A DNA stretch of 64,000 bases from Terriglobia bacterium (GTDB lineage Bacteria > Acidobacteriota > Terriglobia > Terriglobales > Acidobacteriaceae): positions 186,001 through 250,000 of the forward strand of contig JAIQFC010000003.1 of the NCBI GenBank assembly GCA_020073465.1. The letters are read 5' to 3'. Of this stretch, positions 24,426 through 32,106 are shown piece by piece; the first letter of the stretch is position 1; each line of letters starts with the position of its first letter. A program made the position numbers and the translations under genes. The notes under the pieces are model-generated. The model was given only the letters and a program-made list of their open reading frames with translations. It was not told the DNA's origin and made no database searches.

Positions 24426-25550
24426 ATGGGACGCTATCAGCGTGGGTACATCTACGAAGCGTTTGGTGCTTTTCATGTGCGTTACCGGCTGGAGGAAATT
24501 GTAGACGGGAAGTTGGTTCGGAAGCAACACTCAAAGAGGCTCTGCACCAAGAGGAAGGGCCTCACCACCTCATCGAAGCCGGTACGCCGTCTGTGCGATG
24601 AGTTCATGGCAACCATCAACACACAGGTGCCCGGTCAACCCGAACCGGCAGACATCCCCATCACTTCATTTTGGGAACTCACGTATTGGCCCTTTGTGGT
24701 GGAAAACCTCAAGCCGAGCACCCAATGGGGTTACAAACAGGTGTGGAATCAGCACCTCAAACCTCACTTCGGCAACATGACGTTGCGCGAGTATCGCACC
24801 CCAACCGGCTCAGTCTTCCTCACTGCGTTGTCAAAGAAGTTTGCAAGGCGCACCGTGCAAACTGTTCGCTCACTGGCAAGCGGCATCTTTTCCCACGCGG
24901 TAAACCTCGGTGCGATTGAATCAAACCCTTGGCACGATGTGAAGGTGCTTGGCAAGACGAAGACCCCGGCTGCAACGAAGCACTACACGTTGGAAGAGAT
25001 TGAGAACGTCATCTCAGCACTTGTTGACCACGTTGACTGTCAACTCATCATGGCCCTTTCCTATTTTTTGGGTCTACGCAAAGGTGAAATCAGCGGCCTT
25101 CAATGGGGTGACATTGATGATGAGTGGTTGCATGTTCGCCGTGCCCTCAGCAGAGGCAAGGTTGACACTACCAAAACAGAAAAATCCAACCGCTCACTTC
25201 CTCTCATTCAACCGGTGAAGGGTTTGCTGATGTTGTGGCGTGCGAAGTGTGAGGGTGAACAGGTGTGGGTGTTTCAGAATGAACGCGGCAACCCTCTGAG
25301 CATGGACTACGTTGCTGTGAAGACCATACGACCGGCTCTTGCCAATGCAAAACTTGAGTGGAAAGCCTTTCACGCAGGAAGGCGCGGCCTCGGTACAGTG
25401 TTGCGGCAGATCACAGGCAACAGCACTGCGGGCCGTGATGTGCTTGGTCACGAAGATGAGAGGCTCACCAAAGATCACTACGAAGGCAAACTGCCTGAGG
25501 TTGCACTTGGTGCAATGAAGCTTTTGGAAGCAAAGGCACTCAAGAGTTGA
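24426..25550 (+). CDS. Tyrosine integrase (left end of second element)
   Basis: A 374-residue recombinase starting at ATG 24426 with an AAGGAG ribosome binding site 7 bp upstream. The N-terminal arm-type domain starts GRYQRGYIYEAFGAFHVRY. The catalytic domain shows Arg in GLRKGEISGLQW, HAGRRG, the LGH motif, and the tyrosine in DHYEGK. It is clearly related to the core of the second integrase at 30621-32087 (shared IRSLASG..RHA-like helix, NPW, YTLE, GEISxLxWxDIDD). It is only distantly related to the left-island integrase. Confidence 0.93.
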   Translation: MGRYQRGYIYEAFGAFHVRYRLEEIVDGKLVRKQHSKRLCTKRKGLTTSSKPVRRLCDEFMATINTQVPGQPEPADIPITSFWELTYWPFVVENLKPSTQWGYKQVWNQHLKPHFGNMTLREYRTPTGSVFLTALSKKFARRTVQTVRSLASGIFSHAVNLGAIESNPWHDVKVLGKTKTPAATKHYTLEEIENVISALVDHVDCQLIMALSYFLGLRKGEISGLQWGDIDDEWLHVRRALSRGKVDTTKTEKSNRSLPLIQPVKGLLMLWRAKCEGEQVWVFQNERGNPLSMDYVAVKTIRPALANAKLEWKAFHAGRRGLGTVLRQITGNSTAGRDVLGHEDERLTKDHYEGKLPEVALGAMKLLEAKALKS

Positions 25551-25624
25551 AAAAAGGCAAGTGACACCAATCACAGCCTTCGACCACTGACGGTGCTAGG
25601 GTGTTACCCCAAAGGCGTATTGTG

Positions 25625-25966
25625 ATGACCAACAAGATTCATTTGGCTGTGCTAATCTTCACGTTTTCTTCAGGCTTTGGTGGCCTTGGTTACCAACAAT
25701 TTGCATCTCAGATGTGTTGGCCAGTTGGCGCGTCATGGGGCACGAGGAAAATGGACATTCTCTGTGGTGCGGCAATGGTCCTTGCTGTGGCTGAGGCGTG
25801 GGGCGGATACGGTGTGCTCAAAGGGCTCCTAGTGGTGCTGATTGGCGCTCTACTGGCATTTGCGACTACGGTGGTGTTCAGAGGGTTTGTTCAAGTTCTG
25901 AATCTCTTGGGTATTACGGTGGGGACAGTTTGCTCATTCTTAGGGTCATCAGTCTTTCGTGCATGA
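25625..25966 (+). CDS. Small membrane protein, unknown
   Basis: A 113-residue protein from ATG 25625 (a GTG at 25601 in the same frame is also possible). Three hydrophobic segments (about residues 6-26, 48-66 and 67-100) indicate an integral membrane protein. The ribosome binding site is weak. No family is recognised. It sits alone between the integrase and the phage-type gene at 26011. Confidence 0.5.
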   Translation: MTNKIHLAVLIFTFSSGFGGLGYQQFASQMCWPVGASWGTRKMDILCGAAMVLAVAEAWGGYGVLKGLLVVLIGALLAFATTVVFRGFVQVLNLLGITVGTVCSFLGSSVFRA

Positions 25967-26010
25967 GCAAGTAATCCAAGGCCACAGGGCAAGGCTTTAG
26001 CCTTCGTGAG

Positions 26011-26424
26011 GTGTTGAAGATCAAAAATACTGCTGAGGCTGCTCGCGTGTATGCATTGCAGGCTAACGATGATGAGTTGGTTAACAACGCGGTTGAAATA
26101 AAGCTCCATGCAAAGGCACGTGCCGGTCAGATGCTCACCGAGGGTAAGAAGGTGGGCGACCTCAAACGTGCAGGCCAAGCAAAGAATTCTGACAGGGCTG
26201 TCAGAATACCAGACGTAGGAATCACCCATCGTGAATCCGCTGACTGGCAACGGCTTGCGAAGGTGCCTGAGCCTGTACTAACCAAGGCCATTGCTGTTGT
26301 CAAAGAGCGTGACGGTGTGCTCACCGAGGCCGCGATAAAACGTGAGTTGCCTCAAGCACTTGGTGCGACCTATACACTCTTCCTTCCACGCGGGTTCACA
26401 ACGCTTCAAGGAAAATGCAAGTGA
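26011..26424 (+). CDS. Phage/island-type hypothetical protein
   Basis: A 137-residue protein starting at GTG 26011. The segment IKNTAEAARVYALQAN, then NNAVEIKLHAKARAGQML and later a VGITHRESADWQRLAKVP helix, is a pattern I know from hypothetical proteins common in prophages and integrated elements, usually near replication or methylase genes. The family normally has a few more N-terminal residues, but an in-frame stop at 25972 excludes much extension. The C-terminal 20 residues look unlike the family and may be frameshifted. The role is unknown. Confidence 0.65.
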   Translation: MLKIKNTAEAARVYALQANDDELVNNAVEIKLHAKARAGQMLTEGKKVGDLKRAGQAKNSDRAVRIPDVGITHRESADWQRLAKVPEPVLTKAIAVVKERDGVLTEAAIKRELPQALGATYTLFLPRGFTTLQGKCK

Positions 26425-26604
26425 GGACCGCACGCACGTAGACCCAGTGGGTGGCTGAGATGGTGGTGAGAAACTAACAAGCTGCTTTGCACACCTTCCC
26501 AAAGTTTGGTTGCGCTTTTCTTCGTGGGCCTTTCGTACCATTGTCGCTCAGGTCGCTTTGAGCGAAGCTGCACGCGATGGGGATGACCCCGAGGAGCAAC
26601 CACA

Positions 26605-26787
26605 ATGCTAGTTGACGTTGAACTTAGGGAAAGACTCGCTGATTACTGCTTGGTCACAAAGCAGCGACAAGAGAAGGCCGCTAACGTTGCCATACGCGAG
26701 ATGTTGGAACGCTGCGAGAATGATCCTGCGATGAAGGAACGCATGGACAAGGCGCGGGCCTTGAAGGAAGCGATGCAGAACCTATGA
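26605..26787 (+). CDS. 60-residue helical protein, possibly DNA-binding
   Basis: A short protein that begins LVDVELRERLADYCLVTKQR, a strand followed by helices, reminiscent of ribbon-helix-helix regulators, and continues as a charged helix (MKERMDKARALKEAMQ). The start is preceded by GAGGAGCAACCACA, a good ribosome binding site. About 180 bp without a gene separate it from the previous one. A regulatory role is a guess from size and shape. Confidence 0.55.
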   Translation: MLVDVELRERLADYCLVTKQRQEKAANVAIREMLERCENDPAMKERMDKARALKEAMQNL

Positions 26788-26801
26788 ACACTCACCAAAG
26801 A

Positions 26802-26972
26802 TCAACAACACTTCGCCTGATGTTCTGACCAACACTTCTCACAATAACTACGCTTGCACTTCAGACACTCTCGGAGTGGATACCGAGGGTGCTTCACATT
26901 GTCGGCAGGTGTGAAGTCACCCAAAGCAGCAGGTGTAGGGTCATTAGCGCAGCGTGTTCGTGGAACTTCCAT
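26802..26972 (-). CDS. 56-residue Cys/His-rich (zinc-finger-like) protein
   Basis: From ATG 26972 on the minus strand a short protein ends in ECLKCKRSYCEKCWSEH and then QAKCC, with CxxC-x4-CxxC spacing that could hold zinc. The longer frame (from 27182) runs through a region of stacked hairpins and has no protein-like composition, so only the short form is credible. It is the only minus-strand gene proposed in the element. Moderate to low support. Confidence 0.4.
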   Translation of the reverse strand: MEVPRTRCANDPTPAALGDFTPADNVKHPRYPLRECLKCKRSYCEKCWSEHQAKCC

Positions 26973-27056
26973 ACCTTTAATTCTAACATCGCGCGGAGTA
27001 GGCAACCGGACCCCCGGCCCGCAGAACGTCGCAGGCGGGCAGCCGTGGCGCAGCGT

Positions 27057-27156
27057 TGGCCGGTCTAAGGCCACGATGGGTGATCGTGAAGCACCGGCAC
27101 CTGCAACAGGTGAACGGGTGGCATCTGAAATTGGGCGGTTCACATAACCGTCACCC
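27057..27156 (+). ncRNA. Region of stacked hairpins, possible structured RNA
   Basis: Within 100 bp there are consecutive perfect stems: TGGCC/GGCCA around a 7-base loop (27057-27073), CACGAT/ATCGTG (27072-27088), CACCTG-CAA-CAGGTG (27098-27112), and an outer GGGTG/CACCC (27116-27156) enclosing CGGTT-CACAT-AACCG (27136-27150). The first stem resembles an anticodon arm, but no acceptor or T-arm can be built and position 33 is not T, so it is not a tRNA I can support. A small RNA, or a structured DNA site, is possible. Confidence 0.35.
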
Positions 27157-27287
27157 TGTTGTGAGCCTTTCAAAATCAGCACCTTACAACCTCATTGCAC
27201 ATTCTATTGCACTTTTGCTTGGTAGTGCACGGTGTTCGGCTCAGGCTGCGTGACTTATTTTCAACGACTTAGAGGCGATGATGGGGT

Positions 27288-27305
27288 GTAACCTACGAAG
27301 GTTAC
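27288..27305. repeat. Inverted repeat GTAACC-N6-GGTTAC
   Basis: A perfect 6-bp-arm inverted repeat lies 40 bp to the left of the hexamer array. A second one, GTGGT/ACCAC, follows at about 27315-27330. They may be protein-binding sites of the same regulatory or origin region. Confidence 0.4.
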
Positions 27306-27345
27306 GGTAGTAATGTGGTGTTTGTACCACACTTGTGTGTCTGTT

Positions 27346-27557
27346 CGGACACATTATTCCCACAGTTAACAGCTTTTTCTTACCGGACAGGGGCCTGACA
27401 CACATGGGGTGTGTCCGATGGTTATATATTCTCTCTTTTCTTATATATATAAGCGGACATAGGTATGTCCGTAGACCCATCAGTGTCCGCTGACAATCTC
27501 ACAGGACTCATCGGACACACCGGACATGATAGGGATTGCTGACCGATGAAGTGTCCG
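27346..27557. repeat. Iteron-like array: nine CGGACA/TGTCCG hexamers around an AT-rich core
   Basis: CGGACA or its complement occurs at 27346, 27384, 27412, 27454, 27466, 27484, 27512, 27521 and 27552 (start positions), nine times in 212 bp, where about 0.1 would be expected by chance. Copies at 27454 and 27466 form the perfect inverted repeat CGGACATAGGTATGTCCG (2-bp centre). Two copies share the extended AGTGTCCGCTGAC. Between the third and fourth lies an almost pure A/T/pyrimidine stretch (27421-27452). Iterons plus an AT-rich unwinding region beside a rep gene are the hallmarks of a plasmid-type origin. A dense operator is the alternative. Confidence 0.65.
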
Positions 27558-27682
27558 CTGACCGGGCTACTCCTCAGACCAGTGCCGGGTGAAAAATAAA
27601 GTAAACCGCCCTTTAACATCTCAACCCATTCGACTTACAAGGTATATTTCAACAATAATGCAATGAAATCGGTCCTTTCTGT

Positions 27683-27711
27683 TTGACAGCCCTATGACTT
27701 AGGTATATCTT
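27683..27711 (+). promoter_or_regulatory. Predicted promoter of the 27760 gene
   Basis: TTGACA (27683-27688) and TATCTT (27706-27711) with 17-bp spacing form a credible sigma-70 promoter. Transcription would start about 40 bp ahead of the start codon at 27760. It lies just downstream of the hexamer array, so a protein bound there could control it. Confidence 0.5.
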
Positions 27712-27759
27712 ACCCCATCCTAAGACGGCAGAATATATAAGCCGCTTCGAGGCCACCTG

Positions 27760-28260
27760 ATGTTACAGATTAACCTACTAACCAATCGAAGAGATGCTGA
27801 ACAAGAGTATCTTAAGATGCACTTAGGTGCCGTGATAGTTGACCATCTAGCGATGCATCTTGACCGTACTGTTAGAAGGAGAGTTCTTCAGAACATTCGC
27901 AATGATAAGAAGCAACCTGCATTGTTAGTAGAGCAAGCAGCGAAACGGGCTGCAAAGATTAAATCGGGGATGGGGAGACGCGCTGCGAAATATCAGCACA
28001 AGGGATTGGGTTCTCAAGCCGGACCTGCTATGTGTGAAGTTGGTAAACCAAGACCGACAGGCAGAGATAAGGTAAGCCTTTTGGGTCGTTGTGATGGTTA
28101 CATCCAACGGTGTGGAGCCGAGAAGCGTATGGGTAAAGATCAAGTTGATGTCAACGACAGGCCGATGGTGTCAGTGATACCTGTTGGTTTGAAGAAACCG
28201 TCCAAGGCGACAATTGCTAGGATCATTGCTGAGAGGAAGGATTATTTACCGCGTCGCTAA
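27760..28260 (+). CDS. Basic protein of unknown function, possible replication accessory
   Basis: A 166-residue, strongly basic protein. The N-terminal half is helical (RRDAEQEYLKMHLGAVIVDH), the middle is rich in Lys/Arg/Gly, and the C-terminus has KKPSKATIARIIAERKDYLP. The charge suggests nucleic-acid binding. It lies between the hexamer array and the RepA-like gene and is followed by a strong terminator at 28292, so it is its own transcription unit. No family is recognised. It is a candidate for the protein that binds the array. Confidence 0.65.
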   Translation: MLQINLLTNRRDAEQEYLKMHLGAVIVDHLAMHLDRTVRRRVLQNIRNDKKQPALLVEQAAKRAAKIKSGMGRRAAKYQHKGLGSQAGPAMCEVGKPRPTGRDKVSLLGRCDGYIQRCGAEKRMGKDQVDVNDRPMVSVIPVGLKKPSKATIARIIAERKDYLPRR

Positions 28261-28291
28261 AGCGTAGTTAACCAAAACATCCGAGTTAACC

Positions 28292-28324
28292 AACCTCAGC
28301 AGAGATGCTGAGGTTTTTATTTTG
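28292..28324 (+). terminator. Rho-independent terminator
   Basis: AACCTCAGCA-GAGA-TGCTGAGGTT forms a 10-bp stem with a 4-base loop, followed directly by TTTTATTTT. It separates the 27760 gene from the RepA-like gene, so the latter needs its own start or read-through. Just upstream AGTTAACCAA occurs twice (28266 and 28284). Confidence 0.85.
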
Positions 28325-28346
28325 CACGAAAGAACAGGTACCAACC

Positions 28347-30032
28347 ATGATGAACACATACATTACCAACGAACAACGCGACGCTTGGGACAAAGTACCG
28401 TGGTCGGGCCTCATCAATGTTGACGGGCCTGCCGCGTTTGAGTATTTCTGCAACAAGCTCAACATTAGGCTTTGTGATGGGGGTGACCCACGTTCATGGG
28501 TTGTGTTTGGTAGGAAAGATGACCAAATTACCTTCATCAAGAAGATGCAGGAGTTGGGTGGGGTGACCTCGCCTGATGGCGAACCCGAGTTGGTGTGTGT
28601 TCCTGAGCGCATTGGGAATGATGGTGAGGCTTACCCAAGTAGTGCTGAATCGGAAGATGATGTAAAACACGTTGAAGACTTCATTAGGAACGCTGAAGTC
28701 AGAGGGTATTGGCAGGTTGGTGGTGTGGTGATCCTTGGTGCCCAACCTGAGGAACTGAAATATGTAGACCGGCTCATGAAGGTGCCATACCTGATGCACG
28801 GCACAACCCGCCATATTGAAGTGCCAGTGGCTGTTGTTAACGAGACTGACGGTTGGTCAGACTTCTCTAAACCAAGCAACAGCACTTCCCCATCACTGAA
28901 GCGCACCCTTAACTTGGTGCGTGGGGATGAGGTCAAGATTGAAAGTGTTGATTGGTTGGTGCCTGAGTTTATCCCTGCCAATCAACCAACAGTATTTACA
29001 GGTGAGATGGACACTCGTAAATCAACTCTCGCGTTACACATTGCGGCTGCTGGATCAGCTTGGTTGCCTTGGTTCATGAACAAGGGAGTGGAACAGAGAG
29101 AGGTAAACCTTGCCGATGGTTCCAAGTGCATGATGGACGTTAGCCGACCGCCGCTAATTACGTTGGTTGCTGCTGCTGAAGATACTTACAACACCACCGT
29201 AGTGCCACGATTCAAGGCCGCCGGTGGTGATCTAAGCAACATCTATTGTGTGCCTCTCAATGTGAAACACGAAAAGCAAAATGCTGATGGGTTGCAGGTG
29301 TGGGAAACCCCATTGAGCTTTAGTGACCATTTGGAGTTGCTTGCTGAAGCCATACATGACATCAACAAGGTCAGAGAGTGGAAGGTCGGGCTGCTTATTA
29401 ACGACCCCATCATCTCGTTCTTTGGCAACAAGAACTACAACAACCCGCAAGATGCGCGAGACATCATGACCGGATTGAAGAAGCTTTGTGAAGAGTTGCA
29501 GATCACCATTATCAATATCTGCCACTTCAACAAAACTCTCGGTCTGACATCGAAGCAGAAGACGGCGGGCAGCAAAGCCTTGGTTGAGGCCCATCGGATG
29601 GGTTGGGCCTTTGACTTGGAAGATGACAGGATCACACTCATTGCACCTGTCAAGCACAACCTATTGAAGGAAGCACGCTCGTACAAGATCACCACAGATG
29701 ACAAAGACGGTGTAGGTGTCATTCGATTTGTTGGTTATTCAACCAAGAGCGCGGATGAGCGCATTGAAGAAAAGGAATCAAAAGACCGGGGCAGCCGAAA
29801 GGAAATCAAGAAAGCGATTCTTGATGTGTTGAAAGATGGGCCGTTGCCAGCGGGACAGGTCTGCAACACTCTTCAAGACTTGGGTGTTTCGCGCACCATT
29901 CGCCGTGCGGCTGAGAGTTTGGAAGAGGAAGGCAAGTTGAGAAGGTCCGGCACGAATCACAAAAACTTAGTGTGGCAAGTGATATCTGAGGCAGAGCAGG
30001 TATCAATATTTCAAGGAGCAGCCCAACAATGA
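28347..30032 (+). CDS. RepA-like AAA ATPase/helicase
   Basis: A 561-residue protein from ATG 28347 (the frame from 28305 starts inside the terminator). About 200 residues of unique N-terminus are followed by a RecA/RepA-type ATPase of the AAA_25 family: Walker A GEMDTRKST (219-227), a LVAAAEDTYNTT strand, Walker B in LLINDPIISFF, and a sensor-like NICHFNKT. The P-loop keeps Lys-Ser-Thr but lacks the usual glycine before lysine. The last 60 residues form a winged helix (LKDGPLPAGQVCNTLQDLGV). Proteins of this plan serve plasmid and phage replication. It overlaps the next gene as ATGA. Confidence 0.85.
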   Translation: MMNTYITNEQRDAWDKVPWSGLINVDGPAAFEYFCNKLNIRLCDGGDPRSWVVFGRKDDQITFIKKMQELGGVTSPDGEPELVCVPERIGNDGEAYPSSAESEDDVKHVEDFIRNAEVRGYWQVGGVVILGAQPEELKYVDRLMKVPYLMHGTTRHIEVPVAVVNETDGWSDFSKPSNSTSPSLKRTLNLVRGDEVKIESVDWLVPEFIPANQPTVFTGEMDTRKSTLALHIAAAGSAWLPWFMNKGVEQREVNLADGSKCMMDVSRPPLITLVAAAEDTYNTTVVPRFKAAGGDLSNIYCVPLNVKHEKQNADGLQVWETPLSFSDHLELLAEAIHDINKVREWKVGLLINDPIISFFGNKNYNNPQDARDIMTGLKKLCEELQITIINICHFNKTLGLTSKQKTAGSKALVEAHRMGWAFDLEDDRITLIAPVKHNLLKEARSYKITTDDKDGVGVIRFVGYSTKSADERIEEKESKDRGSRKEIKKAILDVLKDGPLPAGQVCNTLQDLGVSRTIRRAAESLEEEGKLRRSGTNHKNLVWQVISEAEQVSIFQGAAQQ

Positions 30033-30295
30033 CTGACAAACGATACGCGGACCTAATGAATACTGAAAGCATTTTGTTGAAGGTTAGAGTGACCGCCCAC
30101 ATGCAAAAAGTGTTGCTACGTGAGACGAAAGGCTATCAGAACGTGCTTCATAAGAGGTGCGGTGCAGGGCTGACTTCAAAACAGTTTGAAGGCTTGGTGC
30201 AGATGTTGGTTGAGCATGAGTTCTGCATCATCACGGTAGGTGAACGAGGTGCGGCCATCATCTCGTTGAACGAGGGCAACGATGCAAACGATTGA
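30029..30295 (+). CDS. Small protein, unknown (coupled to RepA-like gene)
   Basis: An 88-residue protein, start ATG 30029 in the stop of the RepA-like gene. It is basic in the middle (KVRVTAHMQKVLLRETKGYQ) with a strand-rich C-terminus. The tight coupling suggests a replication partner. No known motif is visible. It overlaps the next gene by 14 bp. Confidence 0.6.
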   Translation: MTDKRYADLMNTESILLKVRVTAHMQKVLLRETKGYQNVLHKRCGAGLTSKQFEGLVQMLVEHEFCIITVGERGAAIISLNEGNDAND

Positions 30296-30560
30296 CCCGG
30301 ACATTCTCGCAGCGGTGCGAACCGTCTTTGAGGCTCGCAGGGCAAAGCATGTTGGCAGGATTCGAGCGAAGCACCGCAGGCAGGCTGAAGAGAAGCTTAC
30401 AACACAGATTGAGTTGCTAAGTGATGAGATTGAGGAAGTGATTCCCAAGAATCACCCGGCCTTCCAACTGATATTGGTGTTGGCTGTGGAAGGCAAACTC
30501 GAAAAGATGTTTGAGGAACCCGAGTTCAAATCGGAATTGGAGTTCCCTAACGGTTGGTAA
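30282..30560 (+). CDS. Small helical protein, unknown
   Basis: A 92-residue, highly charged helical protein (EARRAKHVGRIRAKHRRQAEE and LTTQIELLSDEIEEVI) that could form a coiled coil. It overlaps the upstream gene by 14 bp and belongs to the RepA operon. Function unknown. Confidence 0.6.
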   Translation: MQTIDPDILAAVRTVFEARRAKHVGRIRAKHRRQAEEKLTTQIELLSDEIEEVIPKNHPAFQLILVLAVEGKLEKMFEEPEFKSELEFPNGW

Positions 30561-30620
30561 ACAAACAAGTTGGCGACCAAGATTAGCAACATAGTGGCCT
30601 AAAAGGAGGGCCGAACAATC

Positions 30621-32087
30621 ATGAAAAGCTGCGAAACAAAATTCAACGAGGCCCTTGCCACTCTGAAGGCAAAAACATCGGCCTCAACCTACGCTCAAGT
30701 TGTTGAGAAGTATTCCAAGCTGCCAAACATCGAAGCCAAACTCAACTGCGTTGAGGAAGCTTTGAAGGAAGCGGTGAAGGAATCTGACCCGCTTGGTTTG
30801 GGCAACATTGATGAGGCGAAGCGTGATTTCCCTGCGCTGTTTGGTGTTGAGCCTCTCACCGCAACCAACAAGGAATCAAAGCCTGTGGTGCAAAAGCATA
30901 ATGGGGCTGTGGAGAATTTCGTTGAAGGCTCACCGTTGAACGAGGGCCGGTCTACCCCCATCACCGAAACCACCGACCGCAAAGACAACATCTTCGCGAA
31001 GGGTGATGCAGTCTTGGTTGAGGGTATGTTTAACCGAGGTGAAATCACTGCCGAACAGCGCAGAGTGTTGCTTGGTGAAAAGCCTGCCGCGTATGCCAAC
31101 CTCAACGACAAACAAAAGAAGGAATACGATGAGGCTCGCATGTTCGGAATTTCCGAAGCCGACAGCTGGCGGACTGTGTACCTTCCGCACCTCGAACGCA
31201 ACACCAAGGCTTCGACGATTCACGGCTACAAGAAGATTTGGGAGGGCCATTTCGCCGCCGCGTTCGCGGGATTGAATCTCAAGGATTACCAGACTCATCA
31301 TGCAACGCGGTTCTTGACAGCACTTGCGGAACGCAGACTCGGGGTCAGAACAATTGCCCATATCCGATCTCTCGCGAGTGGAATGTTCCGTCACGCTCTC
31401 CGGCTCAAGCGGATCCAAGTTAATCCGTGGCGTGACGCAGGCTCGCTGACTGCGGCGAAAAAGCCGGAGGCGACCCAGGCGTACACGCTCGAACAGGCCG
31501 AAGCAATCAGCAATGCGTTGACCGACTGTCCACCTGCTCAACTCGTCTTTTGCTTCGCTGCTTTCATGGGTCTTCGTCCCGGCGAGATCAGTGCTCTCAA
31601 GTGGCAGGACATTGACGACGATTGGATTCACATCAGGCGTTCAGCATGGCGTGGTATTGTCGGCACGACGAAGACGGAAGAATCCGTCGCGTCTGTTCCG
31701 TTGATCGAGCCTGTCAAGTCGATGTTAGAGACATGGCGACAGTCATGTGCCGGGCAGTGGCTGTTCCCGAGCAACAGGGCGGATCGCCCGTTGAACCTCA
31801 GCCAGTATGCACAGCGCGTAATCGCTCCCGTACTGAAGAAGAAGGGGATTCAATGGCACGGGCTGTACGCTGGACGACGTTCGGCGGCAACGTTATTAGT
31901 GCAGTTGACCGGAAATACTTGTTCTGACACTTTCATCCGGGTGAGTCAGGCTGACTTCTACCTGAGTGATGTCCTCGTCCCAAGCGTTGCTGACCATTAT
32001 GGTGCAGTTGATGTTCCGAGAGCATACGGGAAGTGGTTCTCGGTGCCACCCGTATCGTCTTTATTCAGTAAGTTACGAAATACTTAA
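30621..32087 (+). CDS. Chimeric protein: element-type N-terminus fused to tyrosine integrase core
   Basis: A 488-residue protein, AGGAGG ribosome binding site. Residues 1 to about 175 are charged, low-GC and not integrase-like (it contains the LNDKQKKEYDEA helix). From SWRTVYLPHLERNTKASTIHGY the sequence is an integrase: core-binding domain, GLRPGEISALKW with the first catalytic Arg, and YAGRRSA. Base composition changes visibly to higher GC at about 31150, near the domain switch. The C-terminal part is degraded: the LGH motif is missing, and a tyrosine remains in VADHYGAV. It probably arose by recombination or fusion and may be inactive. Confidence 0.75.
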   Translation: MKSCETKFNEALATLKAKTSASTYAQVVEKYSKLPNIEAKLNCVEEALKEAVKESDPLGLGNIDEAKRDFPALFGVEPLTATNKESKPVVQKHNGAVENFVEGSPLNEGRSTPITETTDRKDNIFAKGDAVLVEGMFNRGEITAEQRRVLLGEKPAAYANLNDKQKKEYDEARMFGISEADSWRTVYLPHLERNTKASTIHGYKKIWEGHFAAAFAGLNLKDYQTHHATRFLTALAERRLGVRTIAHIRSLASGMFRHALRLKRIQVNPWRDAGSLTAAKKPEATQAYTLEQAEAISNALTDCPPAQLVFCFAAFMGLRPGEISALKWQDIDDDWIHIRRSAWRGIVGTTKTEESVASVPLIEPVKSMLETWRQSCAGQWLFPSNRADRPLNLSQYAQRVIAPVLKKKGIQWHGLYAGRRSAATLLVQLTGNTCSDTFIRVSQADFYLSDVLVPSVADHYGAVDVPRAYGKWFSVPPVSSLFSKLRNT

Positions 32088-32088
32088 G

Positions 32089-32104
32089 TCCTTCCGAGGA
32101 AGGA
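32089..32104. terminator. Hairpin between convergent integrase and TPR genes
   Basis: TCCTTCC-GA-GGAAGGA forms a perfect 7-bp stem in the 19 bp between two convergent stop codons. The T-run is missing, so it would be a weak or factor-assisted bidirectional terminator. Confidence 0.45.
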
Positions 32105-32106
32105 TC

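Larger units (their letters stand above)
24324..32087. mobile_element. Integrated plasmid- or phage-like element with RepA-type ATPase and two integrases
   Basis: The region from the tRNA 5' end to the end of the second integrase has visibly lower GC than both flanks, small genes with short overlaps, a RepA-like ATPase, phage-type small proteins and an iteron-like array. Related tyrosine integrases sit at both ends, in the same orientation. No capsid, tail or conjugation genes are present. I could not find an attachment-site duplication, so the limits are set by gene content only. Confidence 0.65.

Noticed and set aside
27057-27156. A tRNA-like gene in the hairpin cluster
   Set aside because: One stem looks like an anticodon arm, but position 33 is not T and neither acceptor nor T-arm can be formed.
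26972-27182. N-terminal extension of the zinc-finger-like minus-strand gene
   Set aside because: The translated part runs through perfect hairpins and has no protein-like composition.
27346-27557. CRISPR array
   Set aside because: The repeats are only 6-13 bp, in both orientations and irregularly spaced, and there are no cas genes.
32082-32092. A possible right att site of the second element (TAAGTCCTT, also at 14346)
   Set aside because: Only nine bases match and no such sequence lies at the left end beside the tRNA; chance is likely.
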